From positions 4,563,501 through 4,627,500 of the forward strand of contig NZ_CP130318.1 of NCBI RefSeq assembly GCF_032268605.1: 64,000 nt of DNA, written 5' to 3'. This document shows, piece by piece, positions 26,990 through 36,296 of this stretch. The position numbers were made by a program, and so were the translations under genes. The DNA is from Paenibacillus aurantius. Lineage in GTDB: Bacteria; Bacillota; Bacilli; Paenibacillales; NBRC-103111. Numbering within the stretch: position 1 is the stretch's first letter; every line of letters starts with the position of its first letter. The notes beneath the pieces are model-generated. The model was not told where the DNA came from. It ran no database searches and saw only the letters and a program-made list of their open reading frames with translations.

Positions 26990-27664
26990 ATCAAGAAACG
27001 AATTGCCCTGCTGCTCGCTGTCGTCATGCTGTTTGCCTTTAGTCCGTCCGTCTTCGCCGCCACCCGATACGAAACCAAGATCGAACGCGGCGTTAACTTT
27101 CGTTCCCAGCCAAATTTGTCCTCCAAGGTATACCGCAGTCTAAAAGTAAATGAATATGTACACGTCATTCACCTGGAAAAGCCAGGCTGGATCAAAATTC
27201 AAACGAAAGAGGGACGCACCGGCTACATGTCGTCGCTCCCGAAATATTCCACCTACAGCCTGCCAAGCGTATCCACTCTGCGTTCTAATGTGGTAAGTTA
27301 CGCCAAATCCCTGCAAGGCCGCGTTAACTATAAGTATGCCGCGCGTGATGAGGCCCGTCTGCTGTTCGACTGCTCCTCCTTCACCCAATATGTTTACAAG
27401 AAGCAGGGCATCTACATTCCGTGGGGAGCCAACGCCCAGACGAAATACGGCACCACGATCAAGTACAAGTCCTCCCTGCAAATGGGCGACCTTGTCATGA
27501 TGAGCTTCAGCAAGAACAGCACCAGGATCGGTCATGTCGGCATTTACATTGGAGGCGGCAAGTTCATCCACAACGTGAATCCGACGGATGATGTCGTCAT
27601 CAGCGACTTGAACACCGGCTACTGGAAGGACCGTTTCGTCAAAGGAACCCGGGTCATCCGTTAA
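26990..27664 (+). CDS. secreted SH3-NlpC/P60 peptidoglycan hydrolase, apparent ATC start
   Basis: A cell-wall endopeptidase of 224 residues. The signal peptide reads KKRIALLLAVVMLFAFSPSVFA. An SH3 domain (about 30-85: RGVNFRSQPNLSSKVYR, GWIKIQTKEGRTGYM) precedes the NlpC/P60 domain with catalytic Cys in LLFDCSSFTQYVY and His in RIGHVGIYIGGGKFIH. The first ATG (27026) falls inside the signal peptide. The frame is closed by TGA at 26981, and the only codon with correct spacing to AAGGAG (26975-26980, nine bases) is ATC at 26990. It therefore uses a rare ATC start or carries a base change or sequencing error from ATG. The catalytic domain closely resembles the one at 60547. Probable role: wall turnover. 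Confidence 0.88.
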   Translation: MKKRIALLLAVVMLFAFSPSVFAATRYETKIERGVNFRSQPNLSSKVYRSLKVNEYVHVIHLEKPGWIKIQTKEGRTGYMSSLPKYSTYSLPSVSTLRSNVVSYAKSLQGRVNYKYAARDEARLLFDCSSFTQYVYKKQGIYIPWGANAQTKYGTTIKYKSSLQMGDLVMMSFSKNSTRIGHVGIYIGGGKFIHNVNPTDDVVISDLNTGYWKDRFVKGTRVIR

Positions 27665-27708
27665 AGCCCAACTAATCCTATCCCACTAAAAAAGGACAGG
27701 GAACGACC

Positions 27709-27746
27709 AAAAGGCCTGCTGCCGGATTCCGGTTAGCAGGCCTTTT
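27709..27746 (+). terminator. terminator after the SH3-NlpC/P60 gene
   Basis: AAAAGGCCTGCT...AGCAGGCCTTTT with an inner CCGG pair forms a long stem ending in a T run. Confidence 0.85.
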
Positions 27747-27800
27747 GACGGGAACCGCAAGATTCAAATCATCCAATGTGCCAAAGTCGGACCAACAAGA

Positions 27801-27832
27801 ACCGGCCCTCCAGGAGATGACTGGAGGGCCGG
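27801..27832 (-). terminator. hairpin after the SLH protein
   Basis: CCGGCCCTCCAG and CTGGAGGGCCGG form a perfect 12-bp stem, followed on the minus strand by TTCTTGTTGG. It lies just past the leftover SLH fragment, so it probably terminates the surface-protein transcript. Confidence 0.7.
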
Positions 27833-27842
27833 ACGTCTTGCA

Positions 27843-27983
27843 TCAATGGGGGTAAATGAGCCCCGCCTGTCGAAGCAGACGCTGCAGGATCACGGCGGTT
27901 TCCGCCCGGGTAATCGAGTCCTGCAGTCTTAGTTGGTTCTGGCTGCCTTCCATTATGCCGAGCCGGACGGCCGCTTCGGGTAA
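27843..27983 (-). pseudogene. leftover partial SLH domain in frame after the SLH protein stop
   Basis: Directly after the TAA of the 1,215-residue protein (27984-27986), the same frame stays open for 46 codons to a TGA. It encodes the second half of an S-layer-homology domain, with EAAVRLGIMEGS and ITRAETAVILQRL. It could be the remnant of a longer ancestral tail, a recombination scar between SLH genes, or a region reached by readthrough. It has no start codon or ribosome site of its own. Confidence 0.75.
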
Positions 27984-30900
27984 TTAGAATGGCAGTTTAT
28001 CTAACAAGTTGTAGATCATTGTCGCAGCTTCCGCCCGTGTTCCTTGGCGCTGCGGTTGCAAGGAATGGTCCCCATAGCCGCTAATCAGCCCGTTAGCCAA
28101 GGCCGTGGTAAATTCACCCTGGAACCAACTGCTCACAGTTGCGCCGTCAGCATAAGAATTCAAAGCGGCAGAACTTCCAGAAGCCGGGGTGCCATATTTG
28201 GTGAATACCCGGGTAAGAATAGCAACCATCTCTTCCCGGGTGATTTGCCGCTCCGGGTGGAAATTCCCTTGATCATCCCCCGTGACGAAACCAGCATCCC
28301 AGCCCGCCGCAACGGCTTGATAATGCCAGTTGTCGGTGGAAATATCCGCGAAAGGAAGCTGTTCATCGCGCTGACCGCGGGCAAATACCGCTGCAGTGAT
28401 CATTTTGGTGAACTCCGCGCGAGTTACCAACCCGGTAGGTTGGAAGCGGGAATCCGGATAGCCATCGAGAATCTCCTTGTCCGCTAAGAAATTGACGGCA
28501 TTTTCGGACCAGGAACCAGGCATGTCGCTGAAGCGCTGGGTCCGGAATCCGAGATAAACTTGTTGGCCTTCTTGCACCGTCAAGACCTTTTGCCCATCCA
28601 CGTTCCGGCTTGGCAGGATGTGGGGCTGACCGTCCATGCCGATGACATAAGCATTAGCCCGCCGCAGTTCGTCCGCGGTTTTTCCAGGCAGCTTAGCCAC
28701 GAGAGTAAGGTCGTTTTTCCCTGCAGCTTTAACCGTAAGCAGTGGAGTTAAGGGCTGCAGGTTACTTGGCGCGGCCGGCACATTCTGCGGAACGAGAACC
28801 AAGTCGCCCGTGATTTTCGCCAGTTCTCCATGCGGCACCGTAAACTCGCCCGAATTTGTAGCGAGACTCAAAGCCATTTGGCTAGCGCGCAGTTCCGCAA
28901 GCACAGCCGGTGAAACTTTGAATTCGTTGTTGATGCCGCCTTTTATAACTACCTTGTCGGCGTGCATTCCGTTCTTTTTAAGATCGCTTAAAAGTCCTGG
29001 AATGTCAGATGGCTGTTGCACCGTTGTGTATGTTGTTGTCCCATCCTTGCCAATTACAGGAGTAGGGGCCGGAGTAGGGGCCGGAGTAGGGGCCGGCGTC
29101 GCGCTCGGGGTCGGCGTTGGCGTCGGTGTTGCATCGATAATAGGTCCGGTCCAAACCGGCGGTGTTGGTTCCGGCGTTGGTGTTGCAGACGGTTCTGGCG
29201 TCGGCGTCGGCTCCGGAGTTGGCGTCGGAGTCGGTGTTGGAATCGGGTTCGGCAGGGTAGCAATGTTCGCATCCGATACGGCCACATCCGTCCATGCGGT
29301 GATCCGCCCTTCCGAATCGATCGCCGCTATATAGAGATGCTGGCCGCTCGACACGGGCACGTCCTGGTTCAGGACCAGCGGTTGGACATATCCCGACAGA
29401 GAAGCGGGTTCCCCTATATTAGGACGGGGAAAAGCATTCGCCCCGCCGACCGCATACCTAAGAACAGGCTCGCCGGACGCCCCGGTCAGCCGGGTCGTTC
29501 CCGGAAGCAGACCCGGTGACCAGCTCAACTCCGTAAGCTCAGGAGCAGGCTGCGGCTCGGGCTGCGGCCGTGGCCCCATGGTCAGCTCCAGGTCCGGAAC
29601 ATAACCGGGGATGCTGTATAGAAAATTTAAGAAGGAGACATCGGAAGAATGGGCCGCAGCCGGTCCTTTAAGAACCATGGTCAAGAAGGGCTCGCTGCGC
29701 TCCCAGCTGTCCCGGACCAAGGAAGTCACATCGAACGAATACCACTTAGGGGCTCCATCAATGGAATAGGTCCCGGTTGTTACACTTGTCGTAGAAGGAA
29801 CGGCTGCGATGGGTCCGTTCTCCAGGGAAGGTGGCTGCCAGGCCGCGCTTCCTTTATGAATGGTCATCGTGAGATCCGGCGCACCGCTCGTGACATGTTT
29901 CTGGGTGACGAACACCTTCAACTTGGCGGAAGCAACCGAGCCTGCATCCGGCGGAAGGAGAAAGGAAAGCACGGACGTCAGGTTGCGGCTCCCTCCTGTA
30001 GTCGGGTCACCTGCATTTACTCCGACATTCAGGGTATCGATCCCGCAAATCACCTGAGCCTCATCCGGATTATCCGTCCAGGAGTAGACACATCCTGCCA
30101 TTGGCGAAACAGCTGTCACTATCCCCGCCGCGGCCGAGACCTCCTGTGAATAGTCACTTTCCCCATCGGGCCCGATCGCTTTGACGGCAAAATAATACGT
30201 CGTCCCGTTTGTCAAATTCCCTACCTTATAGCTGAAGATGCTGCCATCGACAATACCCACGGGCTGCGCTCCGTACTCCCCGCTCACGGTTCCCATATAG
30301 ACGGCGTAAGACGTGACCGCGGAACCGCCCGGGTTCCAGTTTACCGTTACGGCCCCATCTTCAGGCGACGCCTGCAGACCGGCTGGAGCCGGAAGGGAGG
30401 GGCTGTAGATGGCTGCGTGGAGCTGGCCGCTATCGGACCAAAGAAGATAAAGCTTGTCCCCAGTAGCTTGGATTGTGTTCTCGTACGGCCCCATCGCAAC
30501 AGGAAACCCGTTATCGGCAGGAGACCAGTTGGTGCCGTCAAACTGCATAACACGACACTCCATACCAAAACCCGAAGAGCTGCTTTCTACCCATGAAAAA
30601 TACATTTTATCGTTAAGGACTGTGAAGTTAGGGTCCTGGGCGCTTCTGTTGGGAGTGGTGGGGATATTTCCATCTCCTACTAACGTCCACCCATTCCCAT
30701 CGTATTTTCGGATTTTGAAGCTATTCGTGCCCCAGTCACGCCAAACGCCATACAAGTGGCCGTTGTAGGCTTTAATCGTTGCGGCAGCCGAAGGAACGTT
30801 GCCACCGGTTATTCCGTTAATTCCGGAAATATTCGTCCAGGGTGAATTTCCGTTCTTTTCGAAAACGGGCATGTAGCTTCCACTGGTTGCTCCATTTTCA

Positions 30901-31631
30901 TCCCACGTCAAGTAAAGCTTGTCATTGAAGATTTCAAATTCCGGTCTAAAGGGACTTCCACCGGGTGTGAGGGTCAGTCCAGAGACTTCATCCGTCCAGG
31001 TCTGCCCGTTATATTTCTTAACGATCAGGGTTCGGGCTCCCCCGCCTTGGTTTAGCCATGCGGCGTACAACTCGTCATGGTAAGCCATAAGAACGGGCAT
31101 CATGCTGGTTTGACCGGTTATAGCGAAGGACGTACCCCCGTCTGCCCATGACCAGTTTTGGCCATCGTATTTCTTGACCCGAATGTAGTCCGTGTTAGAG
31201 CCGTTGAAATCAGGAACCGTTTCCGCCCAGATGGCATAGAGTTCACCATCATATACGGCTAAGTTAGGAGCCGAGGCCGAGGTATTCTCATCATTTAGTG
31301 CGGCCCCGCCGTCAGCGGATGTCCATACTTGTCCATTCCAAGCCTTGACCCTTATCTGCCCGTAGCTGCTGCCGAACGAATTGGGCGGTTGGACATCTTC
31401 CTTCCAGATCGCATAGAGCTGGCCGTTCCAGACTGTCGTTTCGGGGGTGTCCGCATTTTGACCGGTATCCCCATTTAAAGCACTCCCCCCACCCAACGGC
31501 TTCCACCCCGTATCCGGCTGATAGGGCTCGGCGAACGAGATAGACGGAACACTGCCGAGCAGCAGCAGGACCACCAATACGGCGGCCGTCAGCTTTCTTG
31601 CTTGAGCTGCCTGTTTTCTAAAAAATAACAT
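27984..31631 (-). CDS. S-layer-homology anchored surface protein with seven-repeat propeller-like domain
   Basis: A 1,215-residue exported protein with a signal peptide ending near GSVPSISFAEP. Residues about 40-410 carry seven spaced LYxxW-type repeats (LYAIWKED, LYAIWAET, LYAAWLNQ, LYLTWDEN, LYGVWRDW, MYFSWVES, LYLLWSDS), which suggests a seven-bladed beta-propeller. Next come an FN3 domain (415-505), a DNRLRE-like domain (510-690), a Thr/Pro/Glu-rich spacer of TPTPEP repeats (795-860), a beta-rich region, and three SLH domains (about 1035-1215) that would bind pyruvylated wall polymer. GAGGTG precedes the ATG. The ligand of the propeller is unknown. Upstream, on the same strand, is a two-component pair that may regulate it; that link is inferred from position only. 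Confidence 0.88.
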   Translation of the reverse strand: MLFFRKQAAQARKLTAAVLVVLLLLGSVPSISFAEPYQPDTGWKPLGGGSALNGDTGQNADTPETTVWNGQLYAIWKEDVQPPNSFGSSYGQIRVKAWNGQVWTSADGGAALNDENTSASAPNLAVYDGELYAIWAETVPDFNGSNTDYIRVKKYDGQNWSWADGGTSFAITGQTSMMPVLMAYHDELYAAWLNQGGGARTLIVKKYNGQTWTDEVSGLTLTPGGSPFRPEFEIFNDKLYLTWDENGATSGSYMPVFEKNGNSPWTNISGINGITGGNVPSAAATIKAYNGHLYGVWRDWGTNSFKIRKYDGNGWTLVGDGNIPTTPNRSAQDPNFTVLNDKMYFSWVESSSSGFGMECRVMQFDGTNWSPADNGFPVAMGPYENTIQATGDKLYLLWSDSGQLHAAIYSPSLPAPAGLQASPEDGAVTVNWNPGGSAVTSYAVYMGTVSGEYGAQPVGIVDGSIFSYKVGNLTNGTTYYFAVKAIGPDGESDYSQEVSAAAGIVTAVSPMAGCVYSWTDNPDEAQVICGIDTLNVGVNAGDPTTGGSRNLTSVLSFLLPPDAGSVASAKLKVFVTQKHVTSGAPDLTMTIHKGSAAWQPPSLENGPIAAVPSTTSVTTGTYSIDGAPKWYSFDVTSLVRDSWERSEPFLTMVLKGPAAAHSSDVSFLNFLYSIPGYVPDLELTMGPRPQPEPQPAPELTELSWSPGLLPGTTRLTGASGEPVLRYAVGGANAFPRPNIGEPASLSGYVQPLVLNQDVPVSSGQHLYIAAIDSEGRITAWTDVAVSDANIATLPNPIPTPTPTPTPEPTPTPEPSATPTPEPTPPVWTGPIIDATPTPTPTPSATPAPTPAPTPAPTPVIGKDGTTTYTTVQQPSDIPGLLSDLKKNGMHADKVVIKGGINNEFKVSPAVLAELRASQMALSLATNSGEFTVPHGELAKITGDLVLVPQNVPAAPSNLQPLTPLLTVKAAGKNDLTLVAKLPGKTADELRRANAYVIGMDGQPHILPSRNVDGQKVLTVQEGQQVYLGFRTQRFSDMPGSWSENAVNFLADKEILDGYPDSRFQPTGLVTRAEFTKMITAAVFARGQRDEQLPFADISTDNWHYQAVAAGWDAGFVTGDDQGNFHPERQITREEMVAILTRVFTKYGTPASGSSAALNSYADGATVSSWFQGEFTTALANGLISGYGDHSLQPQRQGTRAEAATMIYNLLDKLPF

Positions 31632-31822
31632 CGATGATTCACCTCTTATTAAAATTCTTCGTTTCCCATTCCGGCGTGCAGCGGTTGTTCAGAACGGCTT
31701 GTCTCTCTTGGTGTTTTCTTTTGTCTCGCCTTCCGGACCTCCCCCATCGGCAAATCACTTCCCTTGCCATGTTCCATATTGTACCAACTGACTCTAAACA
31801 TTTTCTGAACAAAATGTCGAAA

Positions 31823-31848
31823 AACCCAAAACCAGTAGGTCTTGGGTT
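31823..31848 (-). terminator. terminator of the two-component operon
   Basis: AACCCAAGACC pairs with GGTTTTGGGTT on the minus strand and is followed by TTTCG. Rather weak. The remaining bases between 31632 and 31876 hold the surface-gene promoter region and no gene. Confidence 0.55.
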
Positions 31849-31876
31849 CTAAAAAATATAGAATAATGTCGAATTC

Positions 31877-32977
31877 TTACAAGCCCAGCTTGCTTTTCAC
31901 CGCAAGGGTTTCCGGAGAGAGCTTCACGCCCAGCTCTTTCTTCAGCCGGTTCTCCAGCTCCCGGTACTGCTGCCGGGCTTCGGGCTTGTTCCCCCTCTCG
32001 ACCAGATAGGAAGCCAGCCGGCAGACCAGAGTCTCGGAGTAGGGCTCCAGCCCGATCATTTTACGCAGGACGGCTTCCCTCTCCTGCCCTTCAGTGTGAT
32101 CCAGCCGGCCCTCCAGCCACTGAAGGAATCGGGAACGAAGAGAAACCCGCTTCGGCTCCGCCCATTCATACGACTCGGCTTCGAAGTAATCCCCTCGATA
32201 GAGCGACAGCATCTCCGGAAGTACAGGCACATGCTCTTCTCTCCACCCTGCCTCCAGCGCCTCGATATCGCTCTTTACGATCCCCTCCGCCATCCGGTAG
32301 CGTTCCTCGCGGAAAGTGATTCCCTCGGGATGCCCCGCCGCCCGGAGCCCGCTCCTCAGGTGATACATCGTGGTGTGGAGCAGCGCCTGGGCCCGGTCGA
32401 CCGTGAGATCCGGCCACAGCTCGTCCAGGATCCGGTCCCGGGATACCGGCGTTCCCTCCGCATGCCACAGGTATGCGAACAGCTCCTTCGTCTTCTTGGT
32501 CCTCCACGCAACCGGACGGCCGTCCGCACACAGCTCCAAGGCACCCAGCGTCCGCAGGTACAGCCCTTCGTTTTGAGGATCGGCGGTGCGCTCCGTACCG
32601 GATGAGCCGGGCTGGAGAACCTGGCTCCGGTACCGGTCCAGCGCTTTCGCGAGCCGTTCTTTCGAAACGGGCTTCAGCAAATAATCGAGCGCCTCGACCT
32701 CGAAGGCCTTTACGGCGTATTCCTGATAGGCCGTGACAAATACGATTTTGGCCTCCGGATATAGGGCTTGGATCCGCTCGGCGGCTGTCAGGCCGTTCTC
32801 TCCCGGCATTTCAATATCAAGGAAGACCAGGTCGGCCTTGTGACGGGCCATAAAGTCCAGCCCCTCCTTGACATGCTGGAACCGGCCCAGCACCGATACC
32901 CCTCCCAGTTCTTTCAGCAGGATATCCATCAGCTGCAGGGCCATGGCTTCATCATCGATCAAAACGGTTCTAATCAT
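31877..32977 (-). CDS. SARP-type response regulator (REC-winged helix-BTAD)
   Basis: A 366-residue regulator. Residues 1-120 are a receiver (acidic pair DDE, phospho-acceptor Asp in [10 protein letters not shown] near 54, Thr of VTAYQE, Lys of LLKPVS). Residues 140-220 form an OmpR-type winged helix ([28 protein letters not shown]), and residues 230-366 a bacterial transcriptional activator domain of TPR-like helices ([35 protein letters not shown]). This fusion is a SARP-like activator common in Paenibacillus two-component systems. Its start overlaps the 3' end of the kinase gene by eight bases, so the two are co-translated partners. Targets are unknown; the SLH surface gene downstream is the nearest candidate. 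Confidence 0.9.
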   Translation of the reverse strand: MIRTVLIDDEAMALQLMDILLKELGGVSVLGRFQHVKEGLDFMARHKADLVFLDIEMPGENGLTAAERIQALYPEAKIVFVTAYQEYAVKAFEVEALDYLLKPVSKERLAKALDRYRSQVLQPGSSGTERTADPQNEGLYLRTLGALELCADGRPVAWRTKKTKELFAYLWHAEGTPVSRDRILDELWPDLTVDRAQALLHTTMYHLRSGLRAAGHPEGITFREERYRMAEGIVKSDIEALEAGWREEHVPVLPEMLSLYRGDYFEAESYEWAEPKRVSLRSRFLQWLEGRLDHTEGQEREAVLRKMIGLEPYSETLVCRLASYLVERGNKPEARQQYRELENRLKKELGVKLSPETLAVKSKLGL

Positions 32978-35900
32978 AGGCCTCCTCCGGTATCGTAACC
33001 TGTATCCTCGTTCCCCGGTCCAAGCCGCTTGCGATCTCCAGGCGCGTTCCGTAAATCATCTCGAGCCGTCGGTTCACATTCGGCACCCCGACGCCCCGCG
33101 TCCGGTCCGACGCCAGAGCATCCAGCTGGTCGGCGGACATCCCGGTTCCGTTGTCCTCCACTTCCAGCACCGCTTCCTTCTCCCGGCGGAATGCCTTCAC
33201 GGTGACCGTTCCTCCCTGATCCCGGGGAGCGATGCCGTGACGCACCGCGTTCTCCACTAACGGCTGAAGGGTAAGCGGAGGGAGCAAGCAGGCGAAGCCC
33301 TCCTCCACCTCGTAATGTACCTGCAGCCGTTCGCCGAATCGAAGCTGCTCGATAGCGAGATACGCCCGCACCAGCTCCAGCTCCCATTCGAACGGAACGA
33401 GCTCGCCCTTAGAAGGAAACGTAAATTTCGCCCGCAAATAGGTCGTGAGGTCATAGATCGTTTCCCGGAGCTTTCCCGTATCCATGTAGCTCAGAGCCAC
33501 CATGGCATTGAGGCTGTTATAGAGAAAATGGGGCGTAATCTGCGCCTGCAGGGAGTCGATTTCCCGGCGGACCGCCTGCTCCGTTGATCTCTTCATCGCC
33601 AGCAGGGACTGCACGCGTGCCTTCAGCTCCACCAGCTCGAACGGCTTCTGGAGGATGTCGTTCGCTCCGGCCTCAAGCGACATCACGGAATCCGCCATTT
33701 GCCCCGACGCCGTAAGCATCAGCACGGGGAGTTCCGCCAGGCTGTAGACGGCGCGGATCCGCCGGCATACCTCGAGGCCGGAGACGCCCGGCATCATGAG
33801 ATCGAGGAGCACGAGGTCAGGCGGGGGCGACATATCGAGCTGACGGAGCGCCTCCTCTCCCCCGAGGAACGCTTGGTAACGGCAGCCGAGGGAGGACGCG
33901 GTATCCGTTAAAATTTTGATGTTCGACAGCTCGTCGTCAATCATCCATAGAACGGCGGAAGCCGTTCCTTCCCCCGCCCAGCTGAGGGAAACCGAAGGTT
34001 CCTCCGCAGCCGGTTCATCCGGAGCCGGCTTACGGGTCTGTCCTTCCGGTTCTTCCGCGATCGGCAGGGTGAACGTAAACCGGGAGCCCTTCCCGAGCTC
34101 GGATTCCACCTCCAGGGCGCCTCCCTGCAGCTCCACCAGCTGCCTGGTGATGCTTAGGCCGAGGCCGATGCCTCCCCTGACGGGGACATTCCCCGTCTCC
34201 GCCGCATACTGCTCGTAGGGCTCAAAGATCCGGGCCTTCACGGAATCCGGAATGCCGAAGCCGGTGTCGGCCACGGTAACCGCCAGCCGCCCGTTCTTCT
34301 CCTCCGCCAGAATGCGGACCGTCCCCTCGCTTGTGTATTTCAAGCCGTTTTCCAGCAGATTGAACAAAATTTGCCGGAGCCGGCTTTCATCGGCCCATAC
34401 CAGGGGAAGCTCCTCCGGCAGCTCCTTTTGGATCGAAACCCGTTCTTTCCTCGGGGTGATGGACAGCATGTCCAGCACGACATCGACGCTGACCGCCACA
34501 TCCACCGCGGTCTTGTCGATCCGCAGAACGCCCTGCTTCATTTTGGACAGGTCGAGAATATCGTGTACTAGGCTCGCAAGCCGACGCCCCACCTGATTGA
34601 GCAGGCGTACGTTTTCCCGGTGGCGGGGGTGTAGGGCCGCTTCCGGATCGTCCAGCAGCAGCTGCGACAAATTGATGATTCCGTGAAGGGGCGTGCGGAG
34701 CTCATGCGACGTTTTGGCAAGGAATTCGTCCTTGTTCCGGTCATATTCCAGCAGCTTCCGCGAAAGCTTCTCGTTCTGCTCGTAAGCCTGCTGCTGCCGG
34801 GAAGAAGCGAGAAAAGCCTGAGAAAACACAAGAAGAAGAGGCGTGACGATCATATAGTAAGGATTATCGAGCGCAAGCTCGTAACGGAAATGGGCGGTCA
34901 GCCAGGAAACGAGCAGAAAGAAGACCCCGAGCGCCAGATAGGCGGTCCCTGGAACGCCCTTTCGCCTGCTGCGGACAAGCACCTGTAGAATGGCCACGAA
35001 CATTAGGGACTGCAGCGCGATATTCGTAAGAAAGATTTGGGACAGAACGGCATTTGGAACGAGCAGCATAACGAGGATATACGTCCACGCCACCAGTTTC
35101 AGCCAGCGGAACAGCCGGGAATCCCGTTCACCGAGAAAACGGAAAATATAAAGCCCGAAAGTCAGAAAGGCGAGAAACGGCCAGAACAGCAGCATCTTCT
35201 GGAGCCACGGAAAAGGAAAGTCCGGAAAGAGCTCGGAGAAGAGAATCTCATTGTCGATGCTGAAGAAGAAGCCGAGCGACAAAGAAAAAAAGCTCAGGTA
35301 CATCGCATGCGGCTCCTTGCGCCACCGCCGGAACATTCCGATAAAATACAGTCCGAGAACGAGCATAACCGTAATGAGAATCATATCGGCCAGCCGGGAG
35401 TGATCCCTCCGTTCCAGCATCATCAGATGAGGGCCGAATTCGGGAGCCTGCACCAGACCGCTGCTCTTGAAATCAAAGCTCGCCACCTGGATGAGGATCT
35501 CGACCCGGCCGGTCCCCGCCTCGACCGTTCCGAAGTACGGCAGGTTGCTCGGGACGAAATCCAACCGGTCCGCAGAGGGACGCCCGTTGCCCCCGAGATC
35601 GGTTCCATTCAGGAAAAAATGGCTCGAGAGCCGTACTTTTTTGGCCCGAAGGCTGTACAGCTCCTTCTTCCCGGTCTCGATGACCAGGCGGTACGTGCCG
35701 GCCCCGTATCCTTTCTCTCCTCCGGACGACACCAGCCCGTCCCAGGCTCCCGGGACTTGAATCGTTCGGTGTCCAGCCGCCAGACTTGGCGTATCCCGGA
35801 AATCCTCCGGCCGCAGAAGCCGCCCCTCGTAGAACTCCCACTCTCCCCGAAGCGGGAGAACCCCTTGCTGGGCGAAGTCCCACGCGCGCGCATCGAGCCG

Positions 35901-36017
35901 CCCGTCGTGCGCTTCCGGATAATGCTGGACCGGGTCCAGCCAGCGCAGCATAATCCAACCCCAAAAAATAACAAAAATACTGACCACGCTTATCGTGATC
36001 GCCCGCTGTCTGTTCAT
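32970..36017 (-). CDS. 7TM hybrid histidine kinase with two transmitter modules
   Basis: A 1,015-residue membrane kinase. One N-terminal helix (8-27) leads to an extracytoplasmic beta-rich sensor (about 30-195) and seven membrane helices (about 205-395), a 7TMR-DISM-like input. A HisKA unit ([12 protein letters not shown], near 440) and HATPase ([22 protein letters not shown]) are followed by a receiver with phospho-acceptor Asp in [14 protein letters not shown] second, LytS-type transmitter then follows: [15 protein letters not shown] and another ATPase ([32 protein letters not shown]). Two different kinase modules flanking a receiver in one chain is unusual. Its 3' end overlaps the response-regulator gene. 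The input may be an envelope carbohydrate; that is inference only. Confidence 0.9.
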   Translation of the reverse strand: MNRQRAITISVVSIFVIFWGWIMLRWLDPVQHYPEAHDGRLDARAWDFAQQGVLPLRGEWEFYEGRLLRPEDFRDTPSLAAGHRTIQVPGAWDGLVSSGGEKGYGAGTYRLVIETGKKELYSLRAKKVRLSSHFFLNGTDLGGNGRPSADRLDFVPSNLPYFGTVEAGTGRVEILIQVASFDFKSSGLVQAPEFGPHLMMLERRDHSRLADMILITVMLVLGLYFIGMFRRWRKEPHAMYLSFFSLSLGFFFSIDNEILFSELFPDFPFPWLQKMLLFWPFLAFLTFGLYIFRFLGERDSRLFRWLKLVAWTYILVMLLVPNAVLSQIFLTNIALQSLMFVAILQVLVRSRRKGVPGTAYLALGVFFLLVSWLTAHFRYELALDNPYYMIVTPLLLVFSQAFLASSRQQQAYEQNEKLSRKLLEYDRNKDEFLAKTSHELRTPLHGIINLSQLLLDDPEAALHPRHRENVRLLNQVGRRLASLVHDILDLSKMKQGVLRIDKTAVDVAVSVDVVLDMLSITPRKERVSIQKELPEELPLVWADESRLRQILFNLLENGLKYTSEGTVRILAEEKNGRLAVTVADTGFGIPDSVKARIFEPYEQYAAETGNVPVRGGIGLGLSITRQLVELQGGALEVESELGKGSRFTFTLPIAEEPEGQTRKPAPDEPAAEEPSVSLSWAGEGTASAVLWMIDDELSNIKILTDTASSLGCRYQAFLGGEEALRQLDMSPPPDLVLLDLMMPGVSGLEVCRRIRAVYSLAELPVLMLTASGQMADSVMSLEAGANDILQKPFELVELKARVQSLLAMKRSTEQAVRREIDSLQAQITPHFLYNSLNAMVALSYMDTGKLRETIYDLTTYLRAKFTFPSKGELVPFEWELELVRAYLAIEQLRFGERLQVHYEVEEGFACLLPPLTLQPLVENAVRHGIAPRDQGGTVTVKAFRREKEAVLEVEDNGTGMSADQLDALASDRTRGVGVPNVNRRLEMIYGTRLEIASGLDRGTRIQVTIPEEAYD

Positions 36018-36069
36018 CGGTCCCTGCCTTTAAAGTGGAACCTTGGCTTGGTTCCTTGAAGTTTTTCCC

Positions 36070-36075
36070 ATTATA
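36070..36075 (-). promoter_or_regulatory. extended -10 promoter of the kinase-regulator operon
   Basis: On the minus strand TGCTATAAT gives a perfect -10 with an upstream TG, about 50 bp before the kinase start. The -35 region is poor, as is usual for extended -10 promoters. Confidence 0.55.
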
Positions 36076-36143
36076 GCACAAGGGCGGTTAGGCTCGGCCT
36101 CTTTTTGCGAAGGTTGTCGAAAAGACGGCAGGATTCGGTTCGG

Positions 36144-36235
36144 GTGCCTTATCCGGTAACTTTGTTGGCTTAGAAAACCCACTGGATGCGCACGAAGATC
36201 ATAAGGGAAGCCAACTTTATTGGCGGATAAGGCAC
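36144..36235. repeat. dispersed intergenic repeat, copy A (complete, with inverted ends)
   Basis: A 92-bp element bounded by perfect 12-bp inverted repeats GTGCCTTATCCG/CGGATAAGGCAC. Inside are CCGGTAACTTTGTTGGC, GCGCACGAA and an inner TTGGCTT/AAGCCAA pair. Two related copies lie at 50545-50615 and 63306-63402. It has no coding capacity and would fold into a long imperfect hairpin. Confidence 0.8.
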
Positions 36236-36245
36236 GGGAATCCAA

Positions 36246-36286
36246 TAAAAAGCTCCTTATCGGCTGCCGGGCAGCGGATAAGGAGC
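36246..36286 (-). terminator. terminator of glcDF
   Basis: GCTCCTTATC/GATAAGGAGC with inner GCTGCC/GGCAGC makes a near-perfect stem, followed on the minus strand by TTTTTATTGG. Its GCTCCTTATC arm resembles the ends of the neighbouring repeat. Confidence 0.88.
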
Positions 36287-36296
36287 GTCTGTTGAA

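Noticed and set aside
18962-36017. A genomic island or prophage spanning the surface-protein region
   Set aside because: No integrase, tRNA target or phage genes were found; the exact 17-bp repeats bracket only the giant gene and are too short to prove an insertion.
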